DNA of 20,735 nucleotides from Ruminococcaceae bacterium UBA3323 (GCA_002361935.1 DESD01000034.1:11670-32404), one strand, 5' to 3'. Counted from the first letter of the stretch, positions 6,016 through 14,863 are shown. The notes: generated by a model from the letters alone, not told the origin. Numbers and translations are program-made.

Positions 6016-7446
6016 ATGGATAAGTATAAAAAATTAGCTTCAAATACAATAATTTTTGCAATAGGCACCTTTTCGTCCAAGCTTCTGACTGTTTTACTTA
6101 CTGCTTTTTATACCCGTGTTATGGAAACCGGCGATTTTGGTGGGGCAACCTCTATTCAGAATGCCGTTAATATCCTTGTTCCGATTGTTACACTTGCTGT
6201 AAATTCGGCGGCTTTAAGATTTTCAATAGATAAATTTTCCAATAAAAAAAGCGTATTTACAACAGGTGTTGTAACAACCTTGGCAGGATTTTCTGTTTTC
6301 TGCCTTTTATCTCCTTTGGTTTCTAAAATCACAATCAATGATTTTAATATGGGCGAATATGTTGTTGTGCTTTATCTTATGCTTCTTGGCTCCTCTCTTC
6401 GCCAATTGTGTCAGCAGTTTGTAAGGGGAATGGGAAATGTTAAGCTTTATGCAATAGACGGAGTTATAGCAACGGCAACCTCTGCTGGATTTACTTTTCT
6501 TTATCTCGGTGTATTCAAATGGGGAATAAACGGCTATATTCTTTCTATTTTTACAAGCGATATCTTCTCTGTTGTTTTTATGTTTGCGGTTGCAAAGCTA
6601 TGGAAGTATGTTGATTTTAAAAAGGGGCTTGATAAGCGTATTTCCGTGCCTATGCTGAAGTACTGCATTCCGCTTATTCCTACAGTTGTGCTTTGGTGGA
6701 TTATAAATGTATCCGATCAGTATATGGTTATTTTCTTTAAAGGCGTTGCAGAAAGCGGCATATATAATGCGGCGTATAAAATTCCGAATTTTGTTATCAT
6801 TTTTTCAACAATTTTTATTGATGCGTGGCAGCTTTCGGCTGTTGATGAATATAACAGCAGGGGAAATTCAAAATTCTTTTCTGATGTGTTTAATGTTTAC
6901 AGCGGTTCGCTTTTTGTTGTAGGCGCATTTCTTATAACGCTTTCCAAATTTATAACAGGCATTTATCTTGGAAAGGAATACTACGAATCCTGGCAGTACG
7001 AGCCTATTCTTGTTATTGCAACAACCTTTTCATGCATTGTAAACTTTTATGCATCAATATATATGGCAAAGAAAAAAAGCGTTCTTTCCATGCTTACGGC
7101 AGGTATAGGTGCAGTAATTAATATTGTATTAAATCTGATACTTATTCCAAAATTCGGTGCTTATGGTGCGGCTATTGCAACGGCTGTTTCTTTCGTTGTT
7201 GTATTTATCATCAGAGCAAAAAACACGAAGCAGTTTGTAAATATAAATATTGATCATTCAAGCTTTCTGCCGTCTGCCATTCTTATGCTTGCGTCAACTG
7301 TATTTGTTATATACGAAGTTCCCGATGAAAAGACAAGTTTTCTTATTTCTTTGGGAATAACTGCATTGATAACATTGCTTAATTTTAAATCGGTTATGGA
7401 TATTTTAAAGCTTCTTTTTGATAAATTTGTGAAAAAAAGAGGCTAA
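6016..7446 (+). CDS. Polysaccharide/lipid-linked oligosaccharide flippase (MOP superfamily)
   Basis: A 476-residue integral membrane protein with about 12-14 hydrophobic segments spread over its length and short basic loops. It resembles Wzx/MurJ-type oligosaccharide flippases: N-terminal SNTIIFAIGTFSSKLLTVLL, then FYTRVMETGDFGGATSIQN, and a C-terminal half with VLSMLTAGIGAVINIVLNLI and FGAYGAAIATAVSF, typical of polysaccharide-biosynthesis C-terminal domains. The cargo cannot be read from the sequence. No glycosyltransferases are adjacent, so it is not visibly part of a capsule locus. Start support: ATAAGGT 6 nt before the ATG. A small hairpin without a T-run separates it from proA, so co-transcription with proBA is possible. 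Confidence 0.88.
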   Translation: MDKYKKLASNTIIFAIGTFSSKLLTVLLTAFYTRVMETGDFGGATSIQNAVNILVPIVTLAVNSAALRFSIDKFSNKKSVFTTGVVTTLAGFSVFCLLSPLVSKITINDFNMGEYVVVLYLMLLGSSLRQLCQQFVRGMGNVKLYAIDGVIATATSAGFTFLYLGVFKWGINGYILSIFTSDIFSVVFMFAVAKLWKYVDFKKGLDKRISVPMLKYCIPLIPTVVLWWIINVSDQYMVIFFKGVAESGIYNAAYKIPNFVIIFSTIFIDAWQLSAVDEYNSRGNSKFFSDVFNVYSGSLFVVGAFLITLSKFITGIYLGKEYYESWQYEPILVIATTFSCIVNFYASIYMAKKKSVLSMLTAGIGAVINIVLNLILIPKFGAYGAAIATAVSFVVVFIIRAKNTKQFVNINIDHSSFLPSAILMLASTVFVIYEVPDEKTSFLISLGITALITLLNFKSVMDILKLLFDKFVKKRG

Positions 7447-7474
7447 ACTGCATAATATATTGTTATAGTTACTA

Positions 7475-7503
7475 TTGAATATCGGCTTTATTTAGTGTAT
7501 AAT
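7475..7503 (+). promoter_or_regulatory. Promoter of glgP
   Basis: TTGAAT (7475-7480), a 17-nt spacer and TATAAT (7498-7503) form a near-consensus housekeeping promoter. Transcription would begin about 50 nt before the glgP ATG. Confidence 0.75.
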
Positions 7504-7560
7504 TAACAAAATGATGGGTAATTTTACCGTTATAATTTTATATTTTTGGAGGTATTGTAT

Positions 7561-10062
7561 ATGAATTCTCAAATTTCTGCCGCTCAGGCAAAGAAAATGA
7601 TTAATGACAAATTAAGTCATTTCTTCGGCGTTACCCCCTCAACTGCTTCGGTTGAACAGTTTTATAAAGCAGTTGCTATGATTGTGCGTGATGAATTAGC
7701 CGCTATGAACAGCGATTTTCGCCATACTGCCGAAAAGCAGGATACCAAGAAGATTTATTATCTTTGCATGGAATTCCTTATGGGTCGTTCGCTTAAAAAT
7801 AATTTATATAATCTTGGATTAACAGATGTTTTTGAAAAGGCATTAAGCAGCTATGATATCAGCCTTGATGCTCTTTATGCCGAAGAGCCTGATGCAGGGC
7901 TCGGAAACGGCGGCCTCGGCAGACTTGCAGCCTGCTATCTTGATGGCCTTGCAACAAACGGCTTTCAGTCTATGGGCTATTCCATCCGCTATGAAGCTGG
8001 TATATTTAAGCAGAAGCTTATAGACGGATGGCAGACCGAGCTCCCCGATTTCTGGCTTCCCGGCGGCGACGTATGGCTTGTTCCCAGAGAGGAAAGAGCT
8101 GTTGAGATTAATTTTGAAGGCTGGGTAGAGGATAGCTGGGACGGCGATTATCACCATGTTGAAATGCGTGACTGCAATACAGTTACTGCTGTTCCTTATG
8201 ATATGTATGTTTCGGGTAAAGGACAGGGCGTTGCAAGGCTTCGTCTTTGGGCTTCCCGCAAGCCGGAACTTGATATGAGCCTTTTCAATCAGGGCTCATT
8301 TATAAAGGCTATGGAGCAATCTGCAATGGCAGAGGCTATTTCAAAGGTGCTTTATCCTGCCGATAATTCTCCGGAGGGCAAATCCCTTCGTCTTCGTCAG
8401 CAGTATTTCCTTGTTTCTGCTTCTGTTCAGGATATTATCCACCGTCATTTAACAAAGTACGGAACTGTTGATAATCTTCCTGAAAAGATTGCAATTCATA
8501 TTAATGATACACACCCAACAATGGCAATTCCCGAACTTATGAGAATTCTTCTTGATGAGTGCGGTTATGATTGGGACAGTGCATGGAATATTGTTACCAA
8601 AACAATTGCTTATACAAACCATACAGTTATGAAGGAGGCACTTGAATGTTGGAGTGAGGAGCTTTACAGCAGGCTTCTTCCTCGTATTTATCAGATTACC
8701 AAGGAAATTGATAATCGTTTCCGTGCTTATGTATGGGCAACAACGCATGATGCAGAAAAGGTTGAAAGAATGGCTATCGTTTCCGGCGGTGTTGTTCGTA
8801 TGGCAAATCTTTGTGTTGCCGGTTCTCATTCCGTAAACGGTGTTTCTGCTCTTCATTCCGAAATTCTTAAAGAAACCGTTTTCAATGATTTTTATACCAT
8901 TACTCCGGATAAGTTCAAGAATGTCACAAACGGTATTGCCTTCAGAAGATGGATTTGTCAGTCTAACCCGGAACTTACCAAGTTTATAACAGAACTTATC
9001 GGTGATAAATTTATTACTAAGAGCGATGAGCTTCTTAAGCTCCGTGATTATAAAGATGATAAGCAGGTGCTCGAAACACTTCAGAAGATTAAATATAATA
9101 ATAAGCTTCGCTTTGCTGATGTTGTTAAGAAGAGAAACGGCATTGAAATTGATCCGAATTCAATTTTTGATGTTCAGGTTAAAAGACTTCATGAGTATAA
9201 GCGCCAAAGCCTTAATATTCTTAATATTATTGCTGAATACCAGATGCTTAAGGCAAATCCGAATATGAGCTTTGAACCGAAAACCTATATTTTTGCTTCA
9301 AAGGCAGCTCCCGGATACTATATGGCAAAGAAAACGATAGAGCTTATTGATTCTCTTTCCAAGCTTATCAATAATGATCCTGATATCAAGGGCAGAATTA
9401 AGGTTGTATTTATGGAAGAATACAATGTAAGCCTTGCAGAAATGCTTATGCCTGCTGCTGATTTTTCAGAGCAGATTTCCCTTGCAGGAACAGAGGCATC
9501 GGGTACAGGCAATATGAAGCTTATGCTTAATGGTGCCGTAACCATCGGTACGCTGGATGGCGCCAATGTTGAAATTGCCGAGGCAGTGGGCGATGATAAT
9601 ATCATCATCTTCGGCCTTAAAACGCCTGAGGTGCAGCAGCTTCAGCGTGATGGCTATTATCCTATGAATTATATTAACAATAATCCAACATTGAAGCGTG
9701 TTATTGATTTTATCAATATGGGTGTAAACGGTAAAACCTTTACGGAGATTTCTTCAAGTCTTATGAATGTGGATCCATATATGGCTCTTGCTGATTTTGC
9801 TGATTATCAAAAGGCACAGGCATATGCCTCTGAGGTTTATAAGGATAAGGAAAAATTCGCAAAAATGTCACTTATGAATATCAGCGGTGCCGGTATATTC
9901 AGTGCAGACCGTTCCATAATGGATTATGCAAATAATATCTGGCATACAAAGCCTGTTCAGTTTAAAGCTGAAAAGCCTGCTGCCCCAAAGGCAGAAAAAA
10001 AGGCGGCTGTTTCTAAGAACGAAAAGAAAACAGCCAAAAAAGTTTCTAAAAAATCAAAATAA
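7561..10062 (+). CDS. glgP: Glycogen/maltodextrin phosphorylase
   Basis: Phosphorolytic release of glucose-1-phosphate from alpha-1,4-glucan ends; cytosolic, PLP-dependent (GT35). The protein has 833 residues. Key segments are YLCMEFLMGRSLKNNLYNLG, GNGGLGRLAACYLDG, the IHINDTHPTMAIPELMRILL block, DVQVKRLHEYKRQ, and the PLP site EASGTGNMKLMLNGA with Lys653. I start it at ATG 7561 because GGAGG (7548-7552) lies 8 nt upstream; reading further upstream (to a TTG) would place that site inside the gene. The last ~37 residues are an unusual Lys/Ala-rich tail (AEKPAAPKAEKKAA then KKTAKKVSKKSK) beyond the end of normal homologues. A GH13 enzyme follows, consistent with glucan breakdown. Confidence 0.97.
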   Translation: MNSQISAAQAKKMINDKLSHFFGVTPSTASVEQFYKAVAMIVRDELAAMNSDFRHTAEKQDTKKIYYLCMEFLMGRSLKNNLYNLGLTDVFEKALSSYDISLDALYAEEPDAGLGNGGLGRLAACYLDGLATNGFQSMGYSIRYEAGIFKQKLIDGWQTELPDFWLPGGDVWLVPREERAVEINFEGWVEDSWDGDYHHVEMRDCNTVTAVPYDMYVSGKGQGVARLRLWASRKPELDMSLFNQGSFIKAMEQSAMAEAISKVLYPADNSPEGKSLRLRQQYFLVSASVQDIIHRHLTKYGTVDNLPEKIAIHINDTHPTMAIPELMRILLDECGYDWDSAWNIVTKTIAYTNHTVMKEALECWSEELYSRLLPRIYQITKEIDNRFRAYVWATTHDAEKVERMAIVSGGVVRMANLCVAGSHSVNGVSALHSEILKETVFNDFYTITPDKFKNVTNGIAFRRWICQSNPELTKFITELIGDKFITKSDELLKLRDYKDDKQVLETLQKIKYNNKLRFADVVKKRNGIEIDPNSIFDVQVKRLHEYKRQSLNILNIIAEYQMLKANPNMSFEPKTYIFASKAAPGYYMAKKTIELIDSLSKLINNDPDIKGRIKVVFMEEYNVSLAEMLMPAADFSEQISLAGTEASGTGNMKLMLNGAVTIGTLDGANVEIAEAVGDDNIIIFGLKTPEVQQLQRDGYYPMNYINNNPTLKRVIDFINMGVNGKTFTEISSSLMNVDPYMALADFADYQKAQAYASEVYKDKEKFAKMSLMNISGAGIFSADRSIMDYANNIWHTKPVQFKAEKPAAPKAEKKAAVSKNEKKTAKKVSKKSK

Positions 10063-10074
10063 TTAAATCTGAAA

Positions 10075-10115
10075 AGGGCGGATATTAGGTAAAACTTTTA
10101 TATTCGCCCTGTTTT
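10075..10115 (+). terminator. Terminator/attenuator after glgP
   Basis: AGGGCGGATAT (10075-10085) pairs with ATATTCGCCCT (10100-10110), 11 bp with one G-U, 14-nt loop, followed by GTTTTATT. It lies directly upstream of the GH13 gene, so readthrough would control that gene if it has no promoter of its own. Confidence 0.75.
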
Positions 10116-10125
10116 ATTAAGTGCT

Positions 10126-11976
10126 ATGAAAATATTTGATTCAAGAAAAACTGAATATAAATCAATAGTTTCGGCCATTGCAACAGAGGAAGAGGTTCGG
10201 CTTCGCATTGTTGTTCCGCGTTCCCTTGGGTGTACAGGTGCAACCCTTGCAGTCTGTAAGGACGGCGAGGAAACAGTTTATTACGGAATGTTCTGGGCAG
10301 GAATGTGCGGCGATGATAATGAATTCTGGGAACTGCATTTTTCGGCAACAACGGCCGGTCTTTATTTTTATCATTTTGAGCTTGATACCCCTTGGGGCAA
10401 ATCCTTTATCAAAAACATTGGAAACGGATGCGGGGATTTCAGTATAGACGGCAGTGAATTTCAGCAAACGGTTTATGATAAAAATTTTAAAACGCCTGAT
10501 TTCCTGAAAGGCGGAATTATTTATCAGATTTTTCCCGATCGGTTTTACTGCAGCGGAGAAAAGAAAGAAAATGTTCCGAATACAAGAGTTATGCGTAAAT
10601 GGGGTGATGAGCCCTTCTGGCATGAAAGCCAGATGAACGGACTTTGGAACAATGATTATTTCGGCGGCGATCTTAAAGGCATAGAGGAAAAGCTGGATTA
10701 TATCAAGGAACTCGGTGTTTCCTGTATTTATCTGAATCCTGTTTTTGAGGCAAATTCAAATCATAGATATGATACAGCCGATTATGAAAAAATTGATCCT
10801 TTGCTTGGCACGGAAGATGATTTGAAATCCCTATGCAAAAAGGCAGAGGAAAAGGGTATCGGTATTATTCTTGATGGTGTTTTCAGCCATACAGGCTGTG
10901 ATTCAAAATATTTCAATCTCTACGGAAAGTACGATAGTGTAGGTGCTTATAACAGCAGGAAAAGCCCTTATTTTGACTGGTATAAATTTATTGATTATCC
11001 AAATGAATACCAAAGCTGGTGGGGTATAAAGCTTTTGCCGGAAATTATCGAGGAAAACGAAAGCTATCGTGAATTTATCTGCGGCAAAAACGGCGTTTTA
11101 AGAAAATGGCTTCGCTGCGGAATAAGCGGCTGGCGGCTTGATGTTGCGGATGAACTTCCCGATGTTTTTCTGGATGATCTGCGAAAAGCCGTGAAGGCTG
11201 AAAACGAAAACGCAGTTATTATCGGCGAGGTCTGGGAGGATGCAACAAATAAATTTGCTTATGGCGAAAGAAGGCGTTATCTGCTTGGTGAACAGCTTGA
11301 TTCTGTTATGAATTATCCGTTTGCCGATGCTGTGCTCAATTTTGTTAAATACGGCGGCGCAGAAAGCTTTTTTGATTCTGTTATGAGTATTATTGAAAAC
11401 TATCCTCCGTGTGTTTTAAATGTGCTTATGAATCATATCGGAACACACGATACAGAGCGTGCCATTACACGTCTTGCCGGTGAAAATTCCGAAGGCTACG
11501 GCAGGGATTGGCAGCATGAACATAATAAGCTTTCTGAAGAAGCCTATCAAAAAGGTGTTACCATGATGAAAATGGCAAGCCTTATTCAATATACATTGCC
11601 CGGTGTTCCAAGCCTTTATTACGGAGATGAGGCGGGCATGCAGGGAATGAAAGATCCTTTCAACAGGGGCTGCTTTCCTTGGGATGCCATAGATAAGGAA
11701 CTTCATAAATGGTATAAACGGCTCGGTGAAATCCGAAATGGATGTAAGGCATTTAAAGAGGGAAGCTTTGTTCCTGTTTTCAGTGGGTATAATGTTATTG
11801 CATATAAGCGTGTTTCGGCGGATAATCAGGTGCTGGTTGCCGTTAATCATTCAACAGATATGTTTGATGTTTATGTTGGTGCCGAATGGGATAATTCCTA
11901 TAATCTTTTTGCTCCTGTTTCAAAGGATGGATATATCCGCCTTTCCCCAAATGAATTTGCTCTTTTAACGAAATAG
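10126..11976 (+). CDS. Cytosolic GH13 alpha-glucan hydrolase (neopullulanase/amylase-like)
   Basis: A 616-residue protein without a signal peptide. Residues 1-120 form an N-terminal beta domain as in cyclomaltodextrinases and neopullulanases, about 128-530 the (beta/alpha)8 barrel, and the rest a C-terminal beta domain. The conserved GH13 regions are complete: DGVFSH (250-255); GWRLDVADE with nucleophile Asp339; acid/base Glu368 in IIGEVWED; and NHIGTHDTE with His441-Asp442. It also has YDTADYEKIDPLLGT and PSLYYGDEAGMQG. It probably debranches or shortens maltodextrins in concert with GlgP; the exact specificity (amylase, neopullulanase, cyclomaltodextrinase) is not decidable. No Shine-Dalgarno precedes the ATG (TTATTAAGTGCT), and the glgP terminator sits 16 nt upstream. 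Confidence 0.9.
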   Translation: MKIFDSRKTEYKSIVSAIATEEEVRLRIVVPRSLGCTGATLAVCKDGEETVYYGMFWAGMCGDDNEFWELHFSATTAGLYFYHFELDTPWGKSFIKNIGNGCGDFSIDGSEFQQTVYDKNFKTPDFLKGGIIYQIFPDRFYCSGEKKENVPNTRVMRKWGDEPFWHESQMNGLWNNDYFGGDLKGIEEKLDYIKELGVSCIYLNPVFEANSNHRYDTADYEKIDPLLGTEDDLKSLCKKAEEKGIGIILDGVFSHTGCDSKYFNLYGKYDSVGAYNSRKSPYFDWYKFIDYPNEYQSWWGIKLLPEIIEENESYREFICGKNGVLRKWLRCGISGWRLDVADELPDVFLDDLRKAVKAENENAVIIGEVWEDATNKFAYGERRRYLLGEQLDSVMNYPFADAVLNFVKYGGAESFFDSVMSIIENYPPCVLNVLMNHIGTHDTERAITRLAGENSEGYGRDWQHEHNKLSEEAYQKGVTMMKMASLIQYTLPGVPSLYYGDEAGMQGMKDPFNRGCFPWDAIDKELHKWYKRLGEIRNGCKAFKEGSFVPVFSGYNVIAYKRVSADNQVLVAVNHSTDMFDVYVGAEWDNSYNLFAPVSKDGYIRLSPNEFALLTK

Positions 11977-11980
11977 TATT

Positions 11981-12013
11981 AAAACCGAAGGCATATTGTT
12001 CTTCGGTTTTTTT
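11981..12013 (+). terminator. Intrinsic terminator after the GH13 gene
   Basis: AAACCGAAG (11982-11990) pairs with CTTCGGTTT (12001-12009) around a 10-nt loop and runs into seven T (12007-12013). Confidence 0.88.
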
Positions 12014-12045
12014 CTGTGTTATAATGAATAAAAGGGGAGATTTTA

Positions 12046-12530
12046 ATGACAGAAAAATTTGTACTGCGTGAGCATTATATACCTGATGGTATTTTGCACG
12101 ATCAGGATTTATACGAAGTAAAATTAAAAAATGGTGAATTAATATTAACCTTTGAAACGCATTGCTATAATGATCATAACGCAAGCCTTGTTGAAAAATA
12201 TGGTGATTTTACAAGATACCATATCAGGTGCAAGTTTGAAGAAGATGAATACTTTGATCCTGAGGTGGAATTAAGGGCTTCAAGAAATAAAAAGGTATTT
12301 ATAAAGGTAAGGTTTTATCTGTTTCCGAATTTGCTGAAATAGCAAATAAAGAGATTGGGGATAGAAAGAAAAAAGGATATTGGCCTTGGGAATATCTTTT
12401 TACAGGTGTGTCACCAAATTCTGGTTGTTTACAAATTGATTTAAGCATTTGGATTAAATATAAAGGCACGGTATATCGCAGTTGCAGTATAAATTTAGAT
12501 ACAGAAGAAATTGAATTTATTTGGGAATAA
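12046..12530 (+). pseudogene. Frameshifted gene of unknown function
   Basis: The ATG at 12046 (AGGGGAG 9 nt upstream) opens a 98-residue frame ending at TAG 12340-12342. The remaining sequence is also coding-like but in another frame, and reads ...VLSVSEFAEIANKEIG...WPWEYLFTGVSPNSG...EFIWE to a TAA at 12528-12530. The break coincides with a perfect 5-bp tandem duplication, AAGGT at 12304-12308 and again at 12309-12313. Removing one copy joins both halves as ...KVFIKVLSVSEFAEI..., giving a 159-residue protein. I do not recognise a family; the composition (charged, beta-like) could fit a small immunity-type or cytosolic protein. It may be a recent inactivation, a slippage-switchable gene or an assembly error. 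Confidence 0.75.
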
Positions 12531-12547
12531 ATATTTGAAAATCGTAG

Positions 12548-12574
12548 GGCAGGGGATATTATCCCTGCCTTTTT
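12548..12574 (+). terminator. Intrinsic terminator after the frameshifted gene
   Basis: GGCAGGG (12548-12554) pairs with CCCTGCC (12563-12569), extended by AT/AT with one bulged G, followed by TTTTT. It lies 17 nt after the TAA at 12528-12530, which supports that stop as the original gene end. Confidence 0.88.
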
Positions 12575-12648
12575 GTTTTATACACAGTATCCGTTGATTT
12601 CTATAGCTTTTTTCTTAAAAAGAAACGGAATTTTTTGCATATTTTATA

Positions 12649-12677
12649 TGTACAATTTAAAATTAATATGATATACT
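12649..12677 (+). promoter_or_regulatory. Promoter of the aspS-gatCAB operon
   Basis: TGTACA (12649-12654), a 17-nt spacer and an extended -10 TGATATACT (TATACT 12672-12677). The transcript would start near 12684 and have a ~70-nt leader with no T-box sequence (no TGGNACC motif). The 12531-12752 gap holds only the preceding terminator, this promoter and the leader. Confidence 0.6.
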
Positions 12678-12752
12678 ATTACGGAAATTATAGTGGAAAG
12701 TTGTATTTACTTGTATATTCACTTAGAATTTTCTTTGAAAGGAAATAGTTTT

Positions 12753-14507
12753 ATGGCATACAGAACACATAATTGTAATGAATTAACCTTTGATAATCTG
12801 AATGAAAAGGTTTCGCTTGCCGGCTGGGTTGATACAATCCGTGACCACGGCGGTGTTGCTTTTATAGATTTGCGTGATGAATACGGTGTTACGCAGGTTG
12901 TTGTAAATGACGGCGATTTGATTAATCACCTTAAAAAGGAAAGTGTTATCTCTGTTGAGGGCACTGTTGTTAAACGTGATGAGGAAACCATTAACAGAAA
13001 AATTGCAACAGGAGAGCTGGAGGTTAAGGTAGATAAATTAACCATGCTCGGTGCCTGCACGGAAAATCTTCCGTTTGAAATTTCCGAATCAAAGGAAACA
13101 AGAGAGGATGTCCGCTTAACCTATCGCTTTCTTGATTTAAGAAACAAGGCTGTTCATGATAACATCATTTTCAGAAGCAATGTTATTTCATTCCTTCGCC
13201 AGAAGATGACACAGCTTGGCTTTACCGAAATTACAACACCTATTTTAACCTGCTCTTCTCCCGAAGGTGCAAGAGATTATATCATTCCAAGCCGTAAGCA
13301 CGAGGGCAAGTTCTATGCGCTTCCTCAGGCTCCTCAGCAGTTCAAGCAGCTTCTTATGGTTTCCGGGTTTGATAAGTATTTCCAGATTGCTCCCTGCTTC
13401 CGTGATGAGGATGCAAGGGCAGACCGTTCACCCGGCGAATTCTATCAGCTTGATTTTGAAATGGCTTTTGCAACACAGGAGGATGTTTTCGCGGTTGCCG
13501 AGGATGTTCTTTATGATACCTTTACAAAATTCGGCGGCGGTAAAAAGGTAAGTCCTGCACCGTTTGTAAGAATTCCGTTTGAAGAAGCTATGCTGAAATA
13601 CGGTACGGATAAGCCGGATTTAAGAAATCCGCTTATTATTGAAGATTTAACCGAATTTTTCTCAAGAGTTGAATTTAAGGCATTTCAAGGAAAACCCGTA
13701 CGCGGTATCAATGTTCCGAACTGTGCAAAGCAGTCTAAGGGTTGGTTTGAAAAAATGCTCAAGTTTGCCCTTGAAATCGGCATGAAGGGTCTTGGCTATA
13801 TTGAGGTGCTTGAAGACGGCTCTTTTAAGGGTCCGATTGATAAATTCCTTTCTTCGGAGCAGAGGGTTGAACTCAAAGAAAAGCTGAATCTTAAAACAGA
13901 TGATACTTTGTTCTTTATCTGCGATACACCAAAGCATGTAAACGATTTTGCAGGACAAATCAGAACTGAGCTTGCAAACCGTCTTGACTTGATTGATAAG
14001 AACAGCTTTGAACTTTGCTATATTACCGATTTTCCGATGTTTGAAAAGGACGAAAACGGTAATCTTGCTTTTACGCACAACCCGTTCTCAATGCCGCAGG
14101 GCGAAATGGATGCGCTTCTTAATCAGGATCCGCTTACCATCAAGGCATATCAGTATGATATTGTTTGCAACGGCGTTGAGCTTTCCTCGGGTGCTGTTCG
14201 TAACCATCGCCCTGATGTTATGGTTAAGGCATTTGAAATGGCAGGCTACAGTGAAGATACCGTTAAGGAAAAATTCGGTGCTCTTTATAATGCGTTCCAT
14301 TACGGTGCGCCTCCTCATGCAGGTATGGCCCCGGGTGTAGACAGAATGATTATGCTGCTTCAGGATGAAGAAAATATACGTGAGGTTATTGCGTTCCCGA
14401 TGAATTCGAATGCACAGGATATGCTTCTCGGTGCTCCGAATACAGTAACAGAAATGCAGCTTCGTGAAACACATATCAAGCTTCGCAGACCTGCTCCTGA
14501 AAAATAA
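12753..14507 (+). CDS. aspS: Aspartyl-tRNA synthetase
   Basis: Charges tRNA with aspartate. A class II synthetase of 584 residues, normal for the bacterial type: N-terminal OB anticodon-binding domain (SLAGWVDTIRDHGGVAFIDL), motif 2 with FRDEDARADRSPGEFYQLDF, a GAD insertion domain, and motif 3 in GMAPGVDRMIMLLQ. The start is ATG 12753, 9 nt after AAAGGA; the same frame stays open upstream to 12693 but has no ribosome binding site there. His32 in RDHGG corresponds to a position where His is associated with relaxed (non-discriminating) bacterial AspRS, while Leu is common in discriminating ones. With gatCAB directly downstream, tRNA-dependent asparagine formation is plausible but not proven. 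Confidence 0.96.
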   Translation: MAYRTHNCNELTFDNLNEKVSLAGWVDTIRDHGGVAFIDLRDEYGVTQVVVNDGDLINHLKKESVISVEGTVVKRDEETINRKIATGELEVKVDKLTMLGACTENLPFEISESKETREDVRLTYRFLDLRNKAVHDNIIFRSNVISFLRQKMTQLGFTEITTPILTCSSPEGARDYIIPSRKHEGKFYALPQAPQQFKQLLMVSGFDKYFQIAPCFRDEDARADRSPGEFYQLDFEMAFATQEDVFAVAEDVLYDTFTKFGGGKKVSPAPFVRIPFEEAMLKYGTDKPDLRNPLIIEDLTEFFSRVEFKAFQGKPVRGINVPNCAKQSKGWFEKMLKFALEIGMKGLGYIEVLEDGSFKGPIDKFLSSEQRVELKEKLNLKTDDTLFFICDTPKHVNDFAGQIRTELANRLDLIDKNSFELCYITDFPMFEKDENGNLAFTHNPFSMPQGEMDALLNQDPLTIKAYQYDIVCNGVELSSGAVRNHRPDVMVKAFEMAGYSEDTVKEKFGALYNAFHYGAPPHAGMAPGVDRMIMLLQDEENIREVIAFPMNSNAQDMLLGAPNTVTEMQLRETHIKLRRPAPEK

Positions 14508-14518
14508 TAAACACAATA

Positions 14519-14548
14519 AGGGCGGGATGGCGTTTTCCATCCTGCCCT
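14519..14548 (+). terminator. Strong hairpin between aspS and gatC (attenuator or processing site)
   Basis: AGGGCGGGATGG (14519-14530) pairs over 12 bp with CCATCCTGCCCT (14537-14548), one G-U, loop CGTTTT. No T-run follows (CGAAAATATT), so it is a poor terminator. It may stabilise mRNA ends, be cleaved, or attenuate partly. Confidence 0.45.
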
Positions 14549-14575
14549 CGAAAATATTTATAAGGTGGATTAACA

Positions 14576-14863
14576 ATGAAGATTACTCCCGAATTAATTA
14601 AATATCTTGAATCCCTTGCAAGAATTACCCTTTCCGAAGAGGAAGAAAAAAAGGTAGGCAATGAGCTTCAGGATATTCTTACCTATATAGACAAGTTAAA
14701 TGAGCTTGATACAGAGGGTGTTGAAGCCATGAGCCATGCTTTCCCGCTTACCAATGTGCTTCGTGCCGATGAGGTTAAGGCTTCCATGAGCCCCGATGAA
14801 ATCGTTGCAAACGCACCTGAAAGCCAGGACGGAGCCTTTGTTGTTCCGAAAACAGTTGATTAA
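14576..14863 (+). CDS. gatC: Asp-tRNA(Asn)/Glu-tRNA(Gln) amidotransferase subunit C
   Basis: GatC is the small stabilising subunit that wraps the GatA-GatB interface. The protein has 95 residues, the normal size: KITPELIKYLESLARITLSE at the N-terminus, the ELQDILTYIDKLNELDTEGV segment, and the closing region with LRADEVKASMSPDEI and DGAFVVPKTVD. AAGGTGG lies 7 nt before the ATG. It is the second gene of the aspS-gatC-gatA-gatB group; gatA starts 14 nt downstream. Confidence 0.95.
   Translation: MKITPELIKYLESLARITLSEEEEKKVGNELQDILTYIDKLNELDTEGVEAMSHAFPLTNVLRADEVKASMSPDEIVANAPESQDGAFVVPKTVD

Noticed and set aside
6325..6347. AAAATCACAATCAATGATTTT inside the flippase gene, resembling the pairing blocks of the repeated leader
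   Set aside because: Only the short AAAATCAC-like word matches. The other leader blocks are absent and the frame is ordinary membrane-protein coding sequence, so it is a chance match and not a third copy.
12531..12752. T-box or other amino-acid riboswitch upstream of aspS
   Set aside because: The promoter leaves about 70 nt of leader, and there is no TGGNACC-type T-box sequence or specifier stem. The strong hairpin at 12548 is upstream of the promoter and terminates the previous gene.
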